DNA of 40,574 nt from Sphingomonas sp. CCH10-B3. GTDB taxonomy: Bacteria; Pseudomonadota; Alphaproteobacteria; Sphingomonadales; Sphingomonadaceae. The notes below the pieces were generated by a model. The model did not search any database. It worked only from the letters and a program-made list of their open reading frames with translations, and was not told where the DNA came from. The position numbers and the translations under genes are program-made. The number at the start of each line of letters is the position of its first letter. Position 1 is the stretch's first letter. The DNA is taken from contig NZ_LSIJ01000043.1 of the NCBI RefSeq assembly GCF_001556185.1, forward strand, positions 1 to 40,574. The letters run 5' to 3'. Positions 1 to 13,113 of the stretch are shown in pieces.

Positions 1-1100
1 CTATGGATCAGGCCCGGCGCCCGCCCCACCGCCGCGAAATGCTGCATCGCCGCCGCGATCAGGTCCGGGATCAACGCCTGCTGGGTGATCGCGACCACGC
101 AGCCGCCGAAGCCGCCGCCGGTCATGCGCACCCCGCCGACGCCGCCCAGCGCCGCCGTCATCGTCGCCACCAGCCGATCGATTTCGGGCAGCGTGATTTC
201 GAAATCGTCGCGCATCGACGCATGCGACGCCGTCATCAGCGCGCCGATCGCGGCAAAGTCGCTCGCGGCGAGCGCGGCTGGCATGGCGAGCGTGCGCGCA
301 TTTTCGCTCACGACGTGGCGCGCGCGGCGAAACGCGACCGGGTCGAGGCTGCCCTCGCCCGCCGCCAGCGTGGCGCTGTCGAGATCGCGCAAGGCGGCGA
401 TGCCGAAATGGGCGGCGACTGCCTCGCACGCGGCGCGGCGTTCATTATAGGCGCTGTCGACCAGCCCGCGCGTGATGCCCGAATGGACGATCAGCAGCGC
501 CATCTCGTCGGGCAGCGGCACGGGCGTGGTTGCGAGCGAGCGGCAATCGATGAGCAGCGCCGCGCCCGCCTGCCCATGCGCCGCGATCAGCTGGTCCATG
601 TTGCCGCAGGCGCAACCGACGAAGTCATTCTCCGCCGCCTGGGCGACCAGCGCGAGTTCGGTGCGGCTGAGCGTGCCCTTCGTATCGAACGCGGCGCCCA
701 AGGCGACGCCGAGCGACGCCGATGAGGACAGCCCCGCCCCTTGCGGCACATCGCCCGCGATCGCGATTCGCATACCGCCCACCGAAAGCCCGCGCGCGCG
801 CAACACCGCTGCCACCGCGCGCACATGCGTCCGCCAGCCCGGCGCGAGCGCGAAGGGCGCGGCGGGATCGAAGCGATCGGTCTCGCCATAATCGGCACTG
901 ACGACCGCGATCATGTCGTCCGCGCCCTCGCCGATCGCTACAGCGGTCCCGCGATCGATTGCGCAAGGCAGCACGAAGCCGTCGTTGTAATCGGTATGCT
1001 CACCGATCAGGTTGACCCGTCCGGGGGCATAGGCGAGCCGCGCGGGCGCCTCACCGAACGCCGCGCGATAGGCAGCGGTCGCCCGCTCGGCGGGGCTCAT
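1..1100 (-). CDS. galK: Galactokinase, cut off by the left window edge
   Basis: Phosphorylates alpha-D-galactose with ATP to galactose 1-phosphate in the cytoplasm (Leloir pathway). Translating the minus strand from the ATG at 1100 gives 366 open codons to the edge. Near residue 27 is the galactokinase signature [12 protein letters not shown]. The GHMP-kinase ATP loop follows as G-A-G-L-S-S-S-A, and further on comes [14 protein letters not shown], which contains the conserved Gly/Asp region of the active site. The family is usually about 380 residues, so only the last few are missing. The start overlaps the galT stop (ATGA), so the two are translationally coupled in the operon transporter-galT-galK. 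Identification is secure; only the C-terminal end is unseen. Confidence 0.93.
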   Translation of the reverse strand, partial: MSPAERATAAYRAAFGEAPARLAYAPGRVNLIGEHTDYNDGFVLPCAIDRGTAVAIGEGADDMIAVVSADYGETDRFDPAAPFALAPGWRTHVRAVAAVLRARGLSVGGMRIAIAGDVPQGAGLSSSASLGVALGAAFDTKGTLSRTELALVAQAAENDFVGCACGNMDQLIAAHGQAGAALLIDCRSLATTPVPLPDEMALLIVHSGITRGLVDSAYNERRAACEAVAAHFGIAALRDLDSATLAAGEGSLDPVAFRRARHVVSENARTLAMPAALAASDFAAIGALMTASHASMRDDFEITLPEIDRLVATMTAALGGVGGVRMTGGGFGGCVVAITQQALIPDLIAAAMQHFAAVGRAPGLIH

Positions 1101-2116
1101 GCTAGCGCCTCGGGCACCGCGCGCAGCATCGCGGCGGCGGTTTCGGGGGTCAGGTCGCGCTGCGGCTCGGCGAGCATTTCATAGCCGACCATGAATTTGC
1201 GCACGCTCGCCGAGCGCAGCAGCGGCGGGTAGAAATGCGCGTGGAGCTGCCAATGTGCGCCGTCCTCATCGCCAAAGGGCGCGCCGTGCCAGCCCATCGA
1301 ATAGGGGAAGCGGGTGGCGAACAGATTGTCGTAGCGCGCGGTCAGGCAGCGGAGGATGTCGGCAAGGCTGTCGCGCTGCGCCTGCGTCAACTCGGGCATT
1401 CGCTGGATGGCAAAGCGGGGGAGCAGCAGCGTTTCGAACGGCCAGCTCGCCCAATAGGGGACGATCGCCAGCCACTCGGCATTGGAAGCAACCTCGCGCG
1501 CCCCCCCCGCCTCACGCTCGGCCACGTCGAGCAGCATCGGTCGCCCGCAATCGCGGTGATAGGCGCGCTGCGTCGCGTCTTCGGTCGCAGCTTCGGTGGG
1601 CAGATGCGCCGTCGCCCAGATCTGGCCGTGCGGATGCGGATTGGAACAGCCCATCATCGCGCCCTTGTTCTCGAACACCTGTACCCAGCGATAGCGCTCG
1701 CCGAGCGTCGCGCTCTGGTCACACCAGCAATCGACGATGCCGCGCACGGCGGCTTGCGACAGCTCGGGCATCGTCAGCGCATGGTCGGGCGAATAGCAGA
1801 TCACCCGCGCCACCCCGCGCACTGCCTCGGCAGCGAACAGCGCATCGTCGGTCGACGCCGCCAGCGTATCCGGCAGCACCGCCGCAAAGTCATTGTCGAA
1901 AACGAAAGTACCGGCATAATCGGGATTGCGCTGATCCCCGGCGCGCGCATTGCCCGGGCAGAGATAGCAGCCCGGATCATAGGAGGGTCGCGCGCTCCGG
2001 TCGGGCACATCCTGCTGCCCCTGCCACGGCCGCGCGAGCCGGTGCGGCGACACCAGCACCCAATCGCCGGTCAGCGGATTGCGCCGCCGGTGCGGTTGAT
2101 CCGCCGCAACCGTCAC
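1097..2116 (-). CDS. galT: Galactose-1-phosphate uridylyltransferase
   Basis: Exchanges UMP between UDP-glucose and galactose 1-phosphate, the second Leloir step. It has 339 residues from a GTG start at 2116, which overlaps the transporter stop codon as GTGA. A much longer frame stays open upstream, but it would run into the transporter gene and lacks family similarity. Early on is N-P-L-T-G-D-W, typical of the GalT N terminus. C50 and C53 in C-Y-L-C-P-G-N form the zinc site. The active-site motif N-P-H-P-H-G-Q is present, with H163 expected as the uridylylated nucleophile. H-A-H-F-Y-P-P near the C terminus matches the second histidine cluster. Length and motifs are normal for the family. It lies between its transporter and galK with overlapping ends on both sides. 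Confidence 0.93.
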   Translation of the reverse strand: MTVAADQPHRRRNPLTGDWVLVSPHRLARPWQGQQDVPDRSARPSYDPGCYLCPGNARAGDQRNPDYAGTFVFDNDFAAVLPDTLAASTDDALFAAEAVRGVARVICYSPDHALTMPELSQAAVRGIVDCWCDQSATLGERYRWVQVFENKGAMMGCSNPHPHGQIWATAHLPTEAATEDATQRAYHRDCGRPMLLDVAEREAGGAREVASNAEWLAIVPYWASWPFETLLLPRFAIQRMPELTQAQRDSLADILRCLTARYDNLFATRFPYSMGWHGAPFGDEDGAHWQLHAHFYPPLLRSASVRKFMVGYEMLAEPQRDLTPETAAAMLRAVPEALA

Positions 2117-3561
2117 GCCGCCGCGCGCCGCCCGATCAGCGAGGCGCGCCCGCCGCTCAGCCGGTTGACGATCAGCGCCACCGCGACCGAGCTGAAAAGC
2201 GTGACGACCATGAAGTCGATGTAGTGCAACGTCACCAGCTGGTTCGGTTCGAGCACGAAAGTGAACAGGCCATAGAGCGCGACCCCCCACACCACCCCTG
2301 CCGTTGCCGCATTGCCGCGGACGCCGCGGAACAACAGCCCGACGACGAACGCCGACAGGATCGGCATCGACGACAAGCCGTTGAGCTTCTGCAGCAGGTT
2401 GATGATGCTGGTCGCATTTTCGTACAGCGGCACTAGCGCAATCGAACTCAGCGTTACCAGCGCGGTGGCAACGGCGCTCAGCCGCCACTGGTCCTTTACC
2501 TTGCCGACGAATTTGTCGTGGAAATCGACAGCGTAGAGCGCGACGGTCGAATTGAGCACGGCGGCGGTGTGGGCGATCACGGCGGCGGCAATCATCGCTG
2601 CAAACGCGCCTGACAGCCATGACGGCAGGATCTTGGCGACGAGCAAGCCATAAGCCTGATCGCCGACATTGCCGAGCAGCTTGTACGCCACGACGCCGGG
2701 CACGGTGACGATGATCGGGATGATCATGATCCGGACTGCCGCCGCCGCGAGCACGCCGCGCTGCGCCTCACCGACGGTGGGTGCGGTCATCGCCTTTTGG
2801 GTGATGTTCTGGTTGGTCGACCAATAGAAGATCTGGATGAAGATCATGCCAGTGAACAAAGTGTGGAACGGAATCGGCGAATCCTTGCCGCCGAAGAAGG
2901 TCAGCCGTTCGGGCGGGATGCCGCTGAAATCCCAATTGATCGCCGCCAGCGCCAGCAAAACGATCAGCACCGCAATCGCCAGCACGCCAAAGCCCGAATA
3001 GGTGTCCATCACTGCCACGGCGCGCAGACCACCCAGCATCGTATAGGCCGCACTGATCACCGCGATCAGCCCGGCAAAGACAATCAGCGGCACATCGCCC
3101 CCGAACAGCGCGCTCAGGAACAGCCCACCGCTATAGAGGCCGGCGGGCAGATAGATGAGAATGTTGCCGAACAGGAACAGCGCCGAGATGAGGGTGCGCA
3201 CGCTGGTCGTGTCGCCCTTGTACCGCCGGTCGAGCAGCTCGGTAACGGTCGTGCAGTCGTTGCGGTAATAAATCGGCACGAAGATAAAGGCGAGGATCAG
3301 CAGCCCGACAAAGCCCGAAATCTCCCACCACGCCAGCAGCAGCATCTGGTTGCCGTTCATGCCAACGAGCTGGTCGGTCGACAGATTGGTGAGCGTGATC
3401 GATCCTGCAACGAACAGCCAGCTGAGCCCACCGCCCGCCAGATAGACGTCCTTTTCGCTGCCATCGTGGCGCGCGCTGCGCACTTTCAGCCAGGTGGCGA
3501 GCGCGATGGCGGCGAGCAACAGGATCGCCACGCCCATCTGGACGCCGCTCGTCAACTGCAT
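2113..3561 (-). CDS. Sodium:solute symporter (SSS family), probable galactose transporter
   Basis: An inner-membrane protein of 482 residues with about 14 hydrophobic segments. It matches the sodium/sugar symporter family (SGLT/vSGLT-like): N-terminal [17 protein letters not shown], then an A-W-W-E-I membrane segment, and later Q-I-F-Y-W-S-T-N-Q near the expected sugar-binding helices. The start is the ATG at 3561, preceded by GGGGAG at a normal distance. It is the first gene of the operon with galT and galK, and is divergent from a beta-galactosidase. Galactose released by that enzyme is therefore the likely substrate, imported with sodium. The family assignment is firm; substrate choice is inferred from the neighbours. 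Confidence 0.88.
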   Translation of the reverse strand: MQLTSGVQMGVAILLLAAIALATWLKVRSARHDGSEKDVYLAGGGLSWLFVAGSITLTNLSTDQLVGMNGNQMLLLAWWEISGFVGLLILAFIFVPIYYRNDCTTVTELLDRRYKGDTTSVRTLISALFLFGNILIYLPAGLYSGGLFLSALFGGDVPLIVFAGLIAVISAAYTMLGGLRAVAVMDTYSGFGVLAIAVLIVLLALAAINWDFSGIPPERLTFFGGKDSPIPFHTLFTGMIFIQIFYWSTNQNITQKAMTAPTVGEAQRGVLAAAAVRIMIIPIIVTVPGVVAYKLLGNVGDQAYGLLVAKILPSWLSGAFAAMIAAAVIAHTAAVLNSTVALYAVDFHDKFVGKVKDQWRLSAVATALVTLSSIALVPLYENATSIINLLQKLNGLSSMPILSAFVVGLLFRGVRGNAATAGVVWGVALYGLFTFVLEPNQLVTLHYIDFMVVTLFSSVAVALIVNRLSGGRASLIGRRAAA

Positions 3562-3647
3562 GCCGGTCTCCCCTTTTCTCGCCCGTTTTGCGCGAGCATA
3601 GGCCGTCCGCCCTTGCGCGCAAGCGGGGCTTGGCCAAGGATCAGCCG
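3562..3647. promoter_or_regulatory. Divergent control region for the galactose locus
   Basis: These 86 bp separate the transporter-galT-galK operon (leftward) from the beta-galactosidase (rightward) and must hold both promoters. A perfect 12-bp palindrome, CTTGCGCGCAAG, at 3612-3623 is a candidate operator for a sugar-responsive repressor. No regulator gene is visible next to it, and no clear -35/-10 pair could be chosen. Confidence 0.4.
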
Positions 3648-5585
3648 ATGATGCGTCTGGGTTGCTGCTATTATCCCGAACATTGGCCCGAAGACATCTG
3701 GGCCGACGACGCCCGACGCATGGCCGAGATGGGCCTGTCGCGCGTGCGCATCGGCGAATTCGCGTGGAGCCGGATCGAGCCCGAGCCCGGGCGCTACGAC
3801 TGGGGCTGGCTCGATCGCGCAGTCGACACGCTGCACGGGGCCGGGCTCGGTATCATCCTCGGCACGCCCACTGCCACACCGCCCAAATGGCTGGTCGATG
3901 CCATGCCCGACATGCTCGCGGTCGATGCGTGCGGCCAAGCGCGGCGCTTCGGATCGCGGCGGCATTATTGCTTCTCCCATGCAGGCTATCGCACCGAATG
4001 CGCACGGATCGTTACCGCGCTTGCCGAGCGATACGGCGCGCATCCGAGCATCGTCGCGTGGCAGACCGACAATGAATATGGCTGCCACGATACCGTCGTC
4101 AGCTATTCGGCGGCAGCAGCCGACGGCTTTCGGCGCTGGCTGGCGGCGCGCTACGGCGATGTGGCCACGCTCAACGCGGCGTGGGGCAATGTTTTCTGGA
4201 GCCAGGAGTATCGCGCGTTCGGCGAAATCGATCCGCCGCATTTGACCGTCACCGAGCCCAATCCGGCGCATGTGCTCGACTACCGCCGCTTTGCGTCGGA
4301 CGAAGTCGTGGCGTTCAACCGGCTGCAGGTCGACATCATCCGCGCGCACAGCCCGGGCCGCGATGTCGTCCATAATTACATGGGCTTCTTCACCGCCTTC
4401 GATCACCACGAAGTGTCGCGCGATCTCGATGTCGCGACCTGGGACAGCTACCCGATCGGCTTCCTCGAGCAATTCTGGTTCAGCCGTGACGACAAGCTGC
4501 GTTACGCGCGGCAGGGCCATCCCGATATCGCTGGCTTCCACCACGATCTCTACCGCGGCTGCGGCAACGGGCGCTGGTGGGTGATGGAGCAGCAGCCCGG
4601 CCCGGTGAACTGGGCGGCGCATAATCCCGCACCACTGCCGGGCATGGTGCGACTATGGACGCTCGAGGCGGCCGCGCACGGCGCCGAGCTGGTCAGCTAT
4701 TTCCGCTGGCGACAGGCCCCGTTCGGGCAGGAAATGCATCACGCCGGGCTGCTTCGCCCCGACAGCGTCGATGATGCCGGCGCGCACGAGGCCCGCGCGG
4801 CCGCCGCCGATCTGGCCGCGATCGGCGCGCTCGGCGCCCCTGCCCGCTCGGTCGCGCTGGTCTTTTCCTACGAAGCCGCCTGGCTGTTCGACGCGCAGCC
4901 GCAGGGGCGCAGCTTTCGCTATGTCGAGCTGGTGTTCCAATTCTATTCGGCGCTGCGCCGGCTCGGGCTCGATGTCGATATCGTCCCCGCCGATGCGGCG
5001 CTCGACGGCTATCGGATGGTTGTCGTCCCCTCGCTGCCTGTCCTTGCCCCCAGCCTCGTTGACAAGCTGCAGCATTTAAACATCCCGGTGCTGTTCGGCC
5101 CGCGCAGCGGCAGCCGCACGCGCGACTGCCAGATTCCCGGCACCCTGCCCCCCGGCCCCCTGCAGCACGCGATTCCAATTTCCATCCCCCGCGTCGAGTC
5201 ATTGCGCGAGGGGCTCGTCGAAGCCGGGGACGGCTTTGCGATCACGCGCTGGTTCGAACATGTCGAAAGCGCGCTTGCGCCCGAGATCGCGCTCAGCGAC
5301 GGGCGCGGCATCGTCTATCGGTCGGGCGCGATGCGCTACCTCGCCGGCTGGCCCGACGCCGCGCTGCTGCACCGGCTGATCGTTACGATGGCAGGCGAAG
5401 CCGGGCTGGCCGTCGCCGATCTCCCGCGTGATGTCCGGCTCCGGCGCGCGGGCGAACTCACTTTCGCGTTCAACTACGGCCCGGAAGTCATTGATCTCGC
5501 TGAGTTGACCGATCGCCCGCTGGTCATCGGCGAAGCCCTGCTGCCACCCGCGGGCGTTGCCGCTTGGCGACACGCGACCGAATGA
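3648..5585 (+). CDS. Beta-galactosidase, glycoside hydrolase family 42
   Basis: Hydrolyses terminal beta-galactosides and feeds galactose to the adjacent Leloir genes. It has 645 residues from the ATG at 3648, with AAGGA at 3636-3640; a second ATG directly follows at 3651. The N terminus reads G-C-C-Y-Y-P-E-H-W-P-E, the hallmark of GH42 enzymes. The acid/base glutamate is E143 in T-D-N-E-Y-G. The nucleophile is expected at E362 in F-G-Q-E-M-H-H-A-G, just after F-R-W-R-Q. The middle (residues about 390-590) fits the trimerisation domain with E-A-A-W-L-F-D, and a small beta domain ends the protein. No signal peptide is seen, so it is probably cytoplasmic and acts on imported oligosaccharides. 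Length and motif spacing are normal for the family. Confidence 0.93.
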   Translation: MMRLGCCYYPEHWPEDIWADDARRMAEMGLSRVRIGEFAWSRIEPEPGRYDWGWLDRAVDTLHGAGLGIILGTPTATPPKWLVDAMPDMLAVDACGQARRFGSRRHYCFSHAGYRTECARIVTALAERYGAHPSIVAWQTDNEYGCHDTVVSYSAAAADGFRRWLAARYGDVATLNAAWGNVFWSQEYRAFGEIDPPHLTVTEPNPAHVLDYRRFASDEVVAFNRLQVDIIRAHSPGRDVVHNYMGFFTAFDHHEVSRDLDVATWDSYPIGFLEQFWFSRDDKLRYARQGHPDIAGFHHDLYRGCGNGRWWVMEQQPGPVNWAAHNPAPLPGMVRLWTLEAAAHGAELVSYFRWRQAPFGQEMHHAGLLRPDSVDDAGAHEARAAAADLAAIGALGAPARSVALVFSYEAAWLFDAQPQGRSFRYVELVFQFYSALRRLGLDVDIVPADAALDGYRMVVVPSLPVLAPSLVDKLQHLNIPVLFGPRSGSRTRDCQIPGTLPPGPLQHAIPISIPRVESLREGLVEAGDGFAITRWFEHVESALAPEIALSDGRGIVYRSGAMRYLAGWPDAALLHRLIVTMAGEAGLAVADLPRDVRLRRAGELTFAFNYGPEVIDLAELTDRPLVIGEALLPPAGVAAWRHATE

Positions 5586-5614
5586 CCGATTAGGGCCTGT
5601 CTCCTTTAGAGGCG

Positions 5615-5713
5615 TTCGTCATCCCCGCGAAGGCGGGGATCCCTATTCGCCGGTTTTCGCGACTTTCTGAAACGTCAGCGAGCATGGATTCCCGCCTTCA
5701 CGGGAATGACGAA
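5615..5713. repeat. Pair of inverted intergenic repeats between bga and leuA
   Basis: Two 28-bp units at 5615-5642 and 5686-5713 are near-perfect inverted copies of each other. Each carries its own hairpin: CCCCGC-GAAG-GCGGGG in the left unit and CCCG-CCTTCA-CGGG in the right unit. The style is that of REP-like elements scattered through sphingomonad genomes. They sit between convergent genes (bga and leuA stops), so they could act as a bidirectional terminator. The remainder of the 210-bp gap shows nothing else. Confidence 0.75.
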
Positions 5714-5795
5714 TCAAAGCCGTCAGGCCTTGCTCGGGGTCTTGATGAATTTGGGCCAAGGCTCCGTCATGGCGAGCCTCGGCAAATGGACACCG

Positions 5796-7454
5796 CTACA
5801 GCCGGTTCGCCGCGCTCAGTACCGCGCGGACGCTGGCGGTGGCGATATCGGTGTCGATGCCGACCCCGAACACCGTCCGCCCGCCGTCGATGCGGCATTC
5901 GACATAGGCAGCGGCCTGCGCGTCGGCGCCATGCCCGATCGCATGTTCGCTATAATCGACCACGTCGAGCGCGATCCCCGCGCCCTCGCCCAGCGCCGCG
6001 ATCACCCCCGAGATCAGGCCGTTGCCGCGCCCGGAAATCGATCGCTCCTCACCGTCGATCGCGACATGGCCGACGAACAGCCGCTGGCCGGCAGTGCCGC
6101 TTTCCTCATAATCGCGGAGCACGAAGCGGTCGCGCGCGCCCGGCAGATAGGTCGCCTCGAACAGCTGCCAGATGTCGGCGGCGTTCAGCTCGCGGCTGAC
6201 ATCGTCGGCAAGTGCCTGAACATGGCGGCTGAAATCGGCCTGCAGCCGCTTGGGCAGCTTCAGTCCCTTGTCCTGCTCGATCACCCAGGCGACGCCGCCC
6301 TTGCCGCTTTGTGAATTGACGCGGATCACCGCTTCATAGCTGCGGCCGAGATCGGCGGGATCGATCGGCAGATAGGGCACTTCCCAAAGCCCGTCGTTGC
6401 GCTGCGCCTGCGCAGCGAAACCCTTTTTGATCGCGTCCTGATGCGATCCCGAAAAGGCCGTGAATACCAGTTCACCGGCATAGGGCGTACGCGGATGGAC
6501 CGGGATCTGCGTGCAATATTCGACCGTCTTGATGACCGCATCGATGTCGGACAAATCTATTTTCGGATCAATGCCTTGCGTGTACATGTTGAGCGCGACA
6601 GTCACCAGATCGCAATTGCCGGTGCGCTCGCCATTGCCGAGCAGGCAGCCCTCGACCCGGTCGGCTCCCGCCATCAGTCCCAGCTCGGCGGCGGCGACGC
6701 CCGTGCCGCGGTCGTTGTGCGTGTGGAGCGAAATCACCACGCAATCGCGATTGGGGATGTTGCGCCCGAACCATTCGATCTGATCGGCATAGACATTGGG
6801 CGTCGCGCATTCGACCGTCGCCGGCAAGTTGAGGATGATCGGCCGTTCGCGCGTCGGTTGCAACACCTCCATCACGGCGGCGCAGACCTCGACCGAGAAA
6901 TCGAGCTCGGCGGTCGAAAATGTCTCGGGGCTATATTCGAAATGCCAGTCGGTGTCGGGCTGCGCAGCGGCGCAGTCGCGCAGCATCCGCGCGCCATCGA
7001 CGGCGATCTGCTTCACTTCGTCGCGCGACATGCCGAACACGATCCGCCGCCACGCCGGGCTGACCGCATTATAGACATGCACGATCGCACGCGGGACGCC
7101 GCGCAGCGAGGCAAAGCTTGTCTCGATCAGGTCGCGGCGACTTTGCGTCAGCACCTGCACGGTGACGTCGTCGGGGATATTCCCCGACCGGACCAGCCCG
7201 GCGATGAAATCGAATTCGGTCGCCCCCGCGCTCGGGAAGCCGACTTCGATTTCCTTGATGCCGATCCGGCACAGCAGATCGAACATCCGCGCCTTCTTCT
7301 CGGCGTCCATCGGATCGATCAGCGCCTGATTGCCGTCGCGCAAATCGGTCGACAGCCAGCGCGGCGGCGCCGTGATCGTGCGCGACGGCCATTGCCGATC
7401 GGGCAAGTCGATCGGCTGGAACGGCCGGTATTTGGCGGAAGCGTCGGGCAGCAT
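5796..7454 (-). CDS. leuA: 2-Isopropylmalate synthase
   Basis: Condenses acetyl-CoA with 2-oxoisovalerate, the first committed step of leucine synthesis. The 552-residue protein is of the long actinobacterial-type form. The HMGL-like TIM barrel starts with S-T-D-L-R-D-G-N-Q (D37, R39, D40 and Q43 region for metal and substrate binding). The metal-binding [11 protein letters not shown] follows, then [10 protein letters not shown]. The last ~150 residues form the regulatory LeuA dimer domain, which in other bacteria binds leucine for feedback inhibition. The ATG at 7454 lies 15 bp after the ilvC stop, so the gene is the last of ilvB-ilvN-ilvC-leuA. The operon therefore links the shared valine/isoleucine steps with the leucine branch. 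Confidence 0.95.
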   Translation of the reverse strand: MLPDASAKYRPFQPIDLPDRQWPSRTITAPPRWLSTDLRDGNQALIDPMDAEKKARMFDLLCRIGIKEIEVGFPSAGATEFDFIAGLVRSGNIPDDVTVQVLTQSRRDLIETSFASLRGVPRAIVHVYNAVSPAWRRIVFGMSRDEVKQIAVDGARMLRDCAAAQPDTDWHFEYSPETFSTAELDFSVEVCAAVMEVLQPTRERPIILNLPATVECATPNVYADQIEWFGRNIPNRDCVVISLHTHNDRGTGVAAAELGLMAGADRVEGCLLGNGERTGNCDLVTVALNMYTQGIDPKIDLSDIDAVIKTVEYCTQIPVHPRTPYAGELVFTAFSGSHQDAIKKGFAAQAQRNDGLWEVPYLPIDPADLGRSYEAVIRVNSQSGKGGVAWVIEQDKGLKLPKRLQADFSRHVQALADDVSRELNAADIWQLFEATYLPGARDRFVLRDYEESGTAGQRLFVGHVAIDGEERSISGRGNGLISGVIAALGEGAGIALDVVDYSEHAIGHGADAQAAAYVECRIDGGRTVFGVGIDTDIATASVRAVLSAANRL

Positions 7455-7469
7455 CGGCCTGTTCTGGGC

Positions 7470-9116
<1,647 letters not shown>

Positions 9117-9117
<1 letters not shown>

Positions 9118-10880
9118 CAGACGAGCGCCTTGGCCTCATCGTCCATTGTCCCCGACACGTCGCTGGCGCGCAGGATCATGTCGGTGTGGGCGGCGCCCGA
9201 CGGGATCATCGGGAAGCAATTGGCGAGCTTGGCCACGCGGCAATCGACCATCACCGGGCCGTCGTGCGCCAGCATTTCGGCAATCCCACCGTCGAGCTGG
9301 TCGCGGTGCTCGATCAAGATGCCCTTCCACCCATAGGCCTCCGCAAGCCGCACGAAATCGGGCAACGAATCGCTGTAGCTTTCGGCGTAGCGGCTTTCAT
9401 AGGTTAGCTGCTGCCACTGGCGGACCATCCCCATATATTCATTGTTGAGGATGAAGACCTTCACCGGCAGCCGGTATTGCGTGGCAGTCGCCAGTTCCTG
9501 AATGTTCATCTGGATCGACGCTTCGCCAGCGATGTCGATCACCAGCGCGTGCGGATTGCCGAGCTGCGCGCCGATCGCAGCGGGCAGGCCGTACCCCATC
9601 GTCCCAAGCCCGCCCGAGGTGAGCCATTTGTTGGGCGCCTCGAAACCGAAATGCTGCGCCGCCCACATCTGGTGCTGGCCGACTTCGGTGGTGATGATCG
9701 GCGCGCGCGCGTGGGTCGCTTCCCACAAGGCCCGGATCGCGCGCTGCGGCATGATCGTTGCGGGATCATTCTCGGCAAAGTCGAGCGATCTGACCGCGCG
9801 CCAACCCGCGATCCGCCGCCACCAGTCGGCGGTGTCAGGCTTGGGGTGCCCGCGTGCTTGCCAGACACGCACCATATCGGCGAGCGCATGGCCAACGTCC
9901 GCCACGATGCCCAGATCGATCCGCACTGTCTTGTTGATGCTCGAACGGTCGATATCGATATGCACCTTGCGCGCGTGCGGCGCGAAGGCATCGAGCCGCC
10001 CCGTCACCCGGTCATCGAAGCGCGCGCCGAGCGCCACGATCAGATCGGCCTGGTTCATTGCCCAATTGGCTTCGTAAGTCCCGTGCATGCCGAGCATGCC
10101 GAGCCACTGCGGGTGCGACGCCGGGAATGCCCCCAGCCCCATCAGCGTCGAGGTGACCGGCGCCCCCGTCAGCGCCGCGAGATCGCGCAGCCGCGCGCTC
10201 GCCGACGGCCCTGCATTGATGATGCCGCCGCCAGTGTAGAGGATCGGGCGCTCGGCGGCGGCGAGCATGTCGACCAGCTGCTCGATCGCTGCCGGATCAG
10301 CATCGACTTGCGGGCGATAGGTCTTGTGCCGGATCGGCCCGGGATTGGCGTAGCTAGCAGTGGCGACCTGCACGTCCTTGGGGATGTCGACCACCACCGG
10401 GCCGGGCCGTCCCGACGTGGCGATATGGAACGCCTCATGGATCGTCGGGCCGATCCGCGCGGGATTCTTCACCAGATAATTATGCTTGGTGCAGTGGCGC
10501 GTGATGCCGACGGTATCGGCTTCCTGAAAGGCATCGGTGCCGATCAGCGGTGTCGGCACCTGCCCGGTGATCACCACCATCGGGATCGAATCCATCAGCG
10601 CGTCGGTGATGCCGGTGACGGCATTGGTCGCGCCGGGACCGGACGTGACGAGCACGACCCCGGGCTTGCCGGTCGAGCGCGCATAGCCCTCCGCCGCATG
10701 CGTTGCCGCCTGCTCGTGGCGGACGAGGATGTGCCTGATCCGCCCGCCGCGTGCGTTGTGGCGGTAGAGCGCGTCATAGATCGGCAGCACCGCGCCGCCC
10801 GGATAGCCGAACACGACCTCGACGCCGAGATCGCCCAGCGCCTCGACCAGGATGTCCGCTCCGGATTGCTCAATCGTCAC
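9117..10880 (-). CDS. ilvB: Acetolactate synthase large (catalytic) subunit
   Basis: A TPP-dependent enzyme that makes acetolactate or acetohydroxybutyrate from pyruvate, the first shared step of branched-chain synthesis. I place the start at the GTG at 10880, which has GGAG seven bases upstream. A TTG at 10922 would add 14 unconserved residues. The catalytic glutamate lies in V-R-H-E-Q-A-A-T-H-A-A-E-G-Y-A-R. The central FAD/Rossmann-like domain follows, and the C-terminal TPP/Mg motif reads I-A-G-E-A-S-I-Q-M-N ... N-N-E-Y-M-G-M. The G-E-A form in place of the common G-D-A is a variant I recall from alphaproteobacterial enzymes. With the GTG start the protein has 587 residues, normal for the family. 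It is the first gene of the ilv-leu operon. Confidence 0.95.
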
Positions 10881-10927
10881 GTGCTCGCTCCACTTCGCCG
10901 CGCAGGGGGTCCCAACCGACAAACGCG

Positions 10928-10956
10928 CAGCTAGAGACCAAAAATTTGCCTGTCAA
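10928..10956 (-). promoter_or_regulatory. Candidate promoter of the ilvB operon
   Basis: On the minus strand TTGACA (10956-10951) is followed after 17 bp by TAGCTG (10933-10928), a perfect -35 with a weak -10. It sits in an AT-rich 120-bp gap and would give a leader of about 40 nt before the GTG. I see no leader peptide rich in branched-chain codons and no attenuator hairpin. Confidence 0.45.
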
Positions 10957-11003
10957 CACACATTTCGTAATTTTATTGCTATTTCTGTAACAATGTAGAA
11001 TTT

Positions 11004-11762
11004 TTACTGCGTGTCAGCCAGATTTCGCGCAACTTGGAAGCCGCCGAAGGACTGGCTGACTGGCATCAGTTCCAGCCGGTTGATGTTGAGGTGGGGCGGC
11101 AGGCTGGCGACCCAGAGGATTGTCGCGGCGATGTCCTCGGCGGTCATCGGCGTCGCGCCGGCGTAGAGCTTATCCGACGCTGCCTGATCGCCGCCGGTGC
11201 GCACCAGCGTGAATTCGGTCTCGACCATCCCCGGCTCGATCGAGGTCACCCGCACGCCGGTGCCGTGCAGATCGGCACGCAGGTTGAGCGAGAATTGCGC
11301 GACGAACGCCTTGGTCCCGCCGTACACATTTCCCCCGGTATAGGGATAGCTGCCCGCCACCGAGCCCAGATTGACGATCGCCCCCTTGCGCGCGATCAGC
11401 CCGGGCAACAGCCGGTGCGTGATCGCGACCAGTGCGGTGATGTTGGTGTCGATCATCGTCCGCCATTGGTCGAGGTCGCTGTGCTGCGCGGGCGCGGTGC
11501 CCATGGCGAGTCCGGCATTGTTCACAAGCAGGTCGATGCCCGCAAAGTCGCTCGGCAGGGTCGCCAGCGCGGTATCGAGCGCATCGTCATCGCGCACGTC
11601 GAACACCAGCGGCAGCACGGCCGCACCGCATTCGGCAACCAGCGCGTCGAGCCGCGCCGCGCGCCGACCGGTGGCGACCACCCGCCACCCTGCCGCGACC
11701 AGGGCGCGCACCGTGGCCGCGCCAATGCCCGCCGTTGCGCCCGTGACCAATGCTGTCTTCAT
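11004..11762 (-). CDS. Short-chain dehydrogenase, YdfG-like 3-hydroxy acid dehydrogenase
   Basis: An NADP-dependent oxidoreductase of the classical SDR type, 252 residues, cytoplasmic. Cofactor binding is shown by V-T-G-A-T-A-G-I-G and the arginine-rich T-G-R-R-A-A-R that favours [12 protein letters not shown] follows. The catalytic Ser lies in G-S-V-A-G-S-Y, and the Tyr and Lys in Y-G-G-T-K. The C-terminal [14 protein letters not shown] matches the ending of the YdfG group, which oxidises serine-type 3-hydroxy acids and reduces malonic semialdehyde. It ends just before the ilvB promoter region and is divergent from the formaldehyde dehydrogenase gene. The exact substrate cannot be read from the sequence. 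Confidence 0.85.
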   Translation of the reverse strand: MKTALVTGATAGIGAATVRALVAAGWRVVATGRRAARLDALVAECGAAVLPLVFDVRDDDALDTALATLPSDFAGIDLLVNNAGLAMGTAPAQHSDLDQWRTMIDTNITALVAITHRLLPGLIARKGAIVNLGSVAGSYPYTGGNVYGGTKAFVAQFSLNLRADLHGTGVRVTSIEPGMVETEFTLVRTGGDQAASDKLYAGATPMTAEDIAATILWVASLPPHLNINRLELMPVSQSFGGFQVARNLADTQ

Positions 11763-11884
11763 GCCGTGCCTCCGTCGATTGCTCCGCCATGCCGCCCGCC
11801 GCCCGCAAGTGCAACGCGGTCGAGCAGCAGCATTGCCGCCTGCGCGATCGTCATGATAACGCCGCGCGCAAGGAGAAACCGCTC

Positions 11885-12994
<1,110 letters not shown>

Positions 12995-13113
12995 GCCGCT
13001 GGCGCGTCAATCCGCCTAAGCCCCGAAGGGCAAAGCGCTTGACCATCCGCCTCGGGGAACGGCATTGTCCCATCCGGCAGGCGGCGCAAGGCCGCGCGGT
13101 CGGAAAGGATGAG

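Noticed and set aside
9477..10934. A 485-codon plus-strand frame opposite ilvB
   Set aside because: Its composition is a complement artefact and it lies wholly over ilvB, which has full family motifs.
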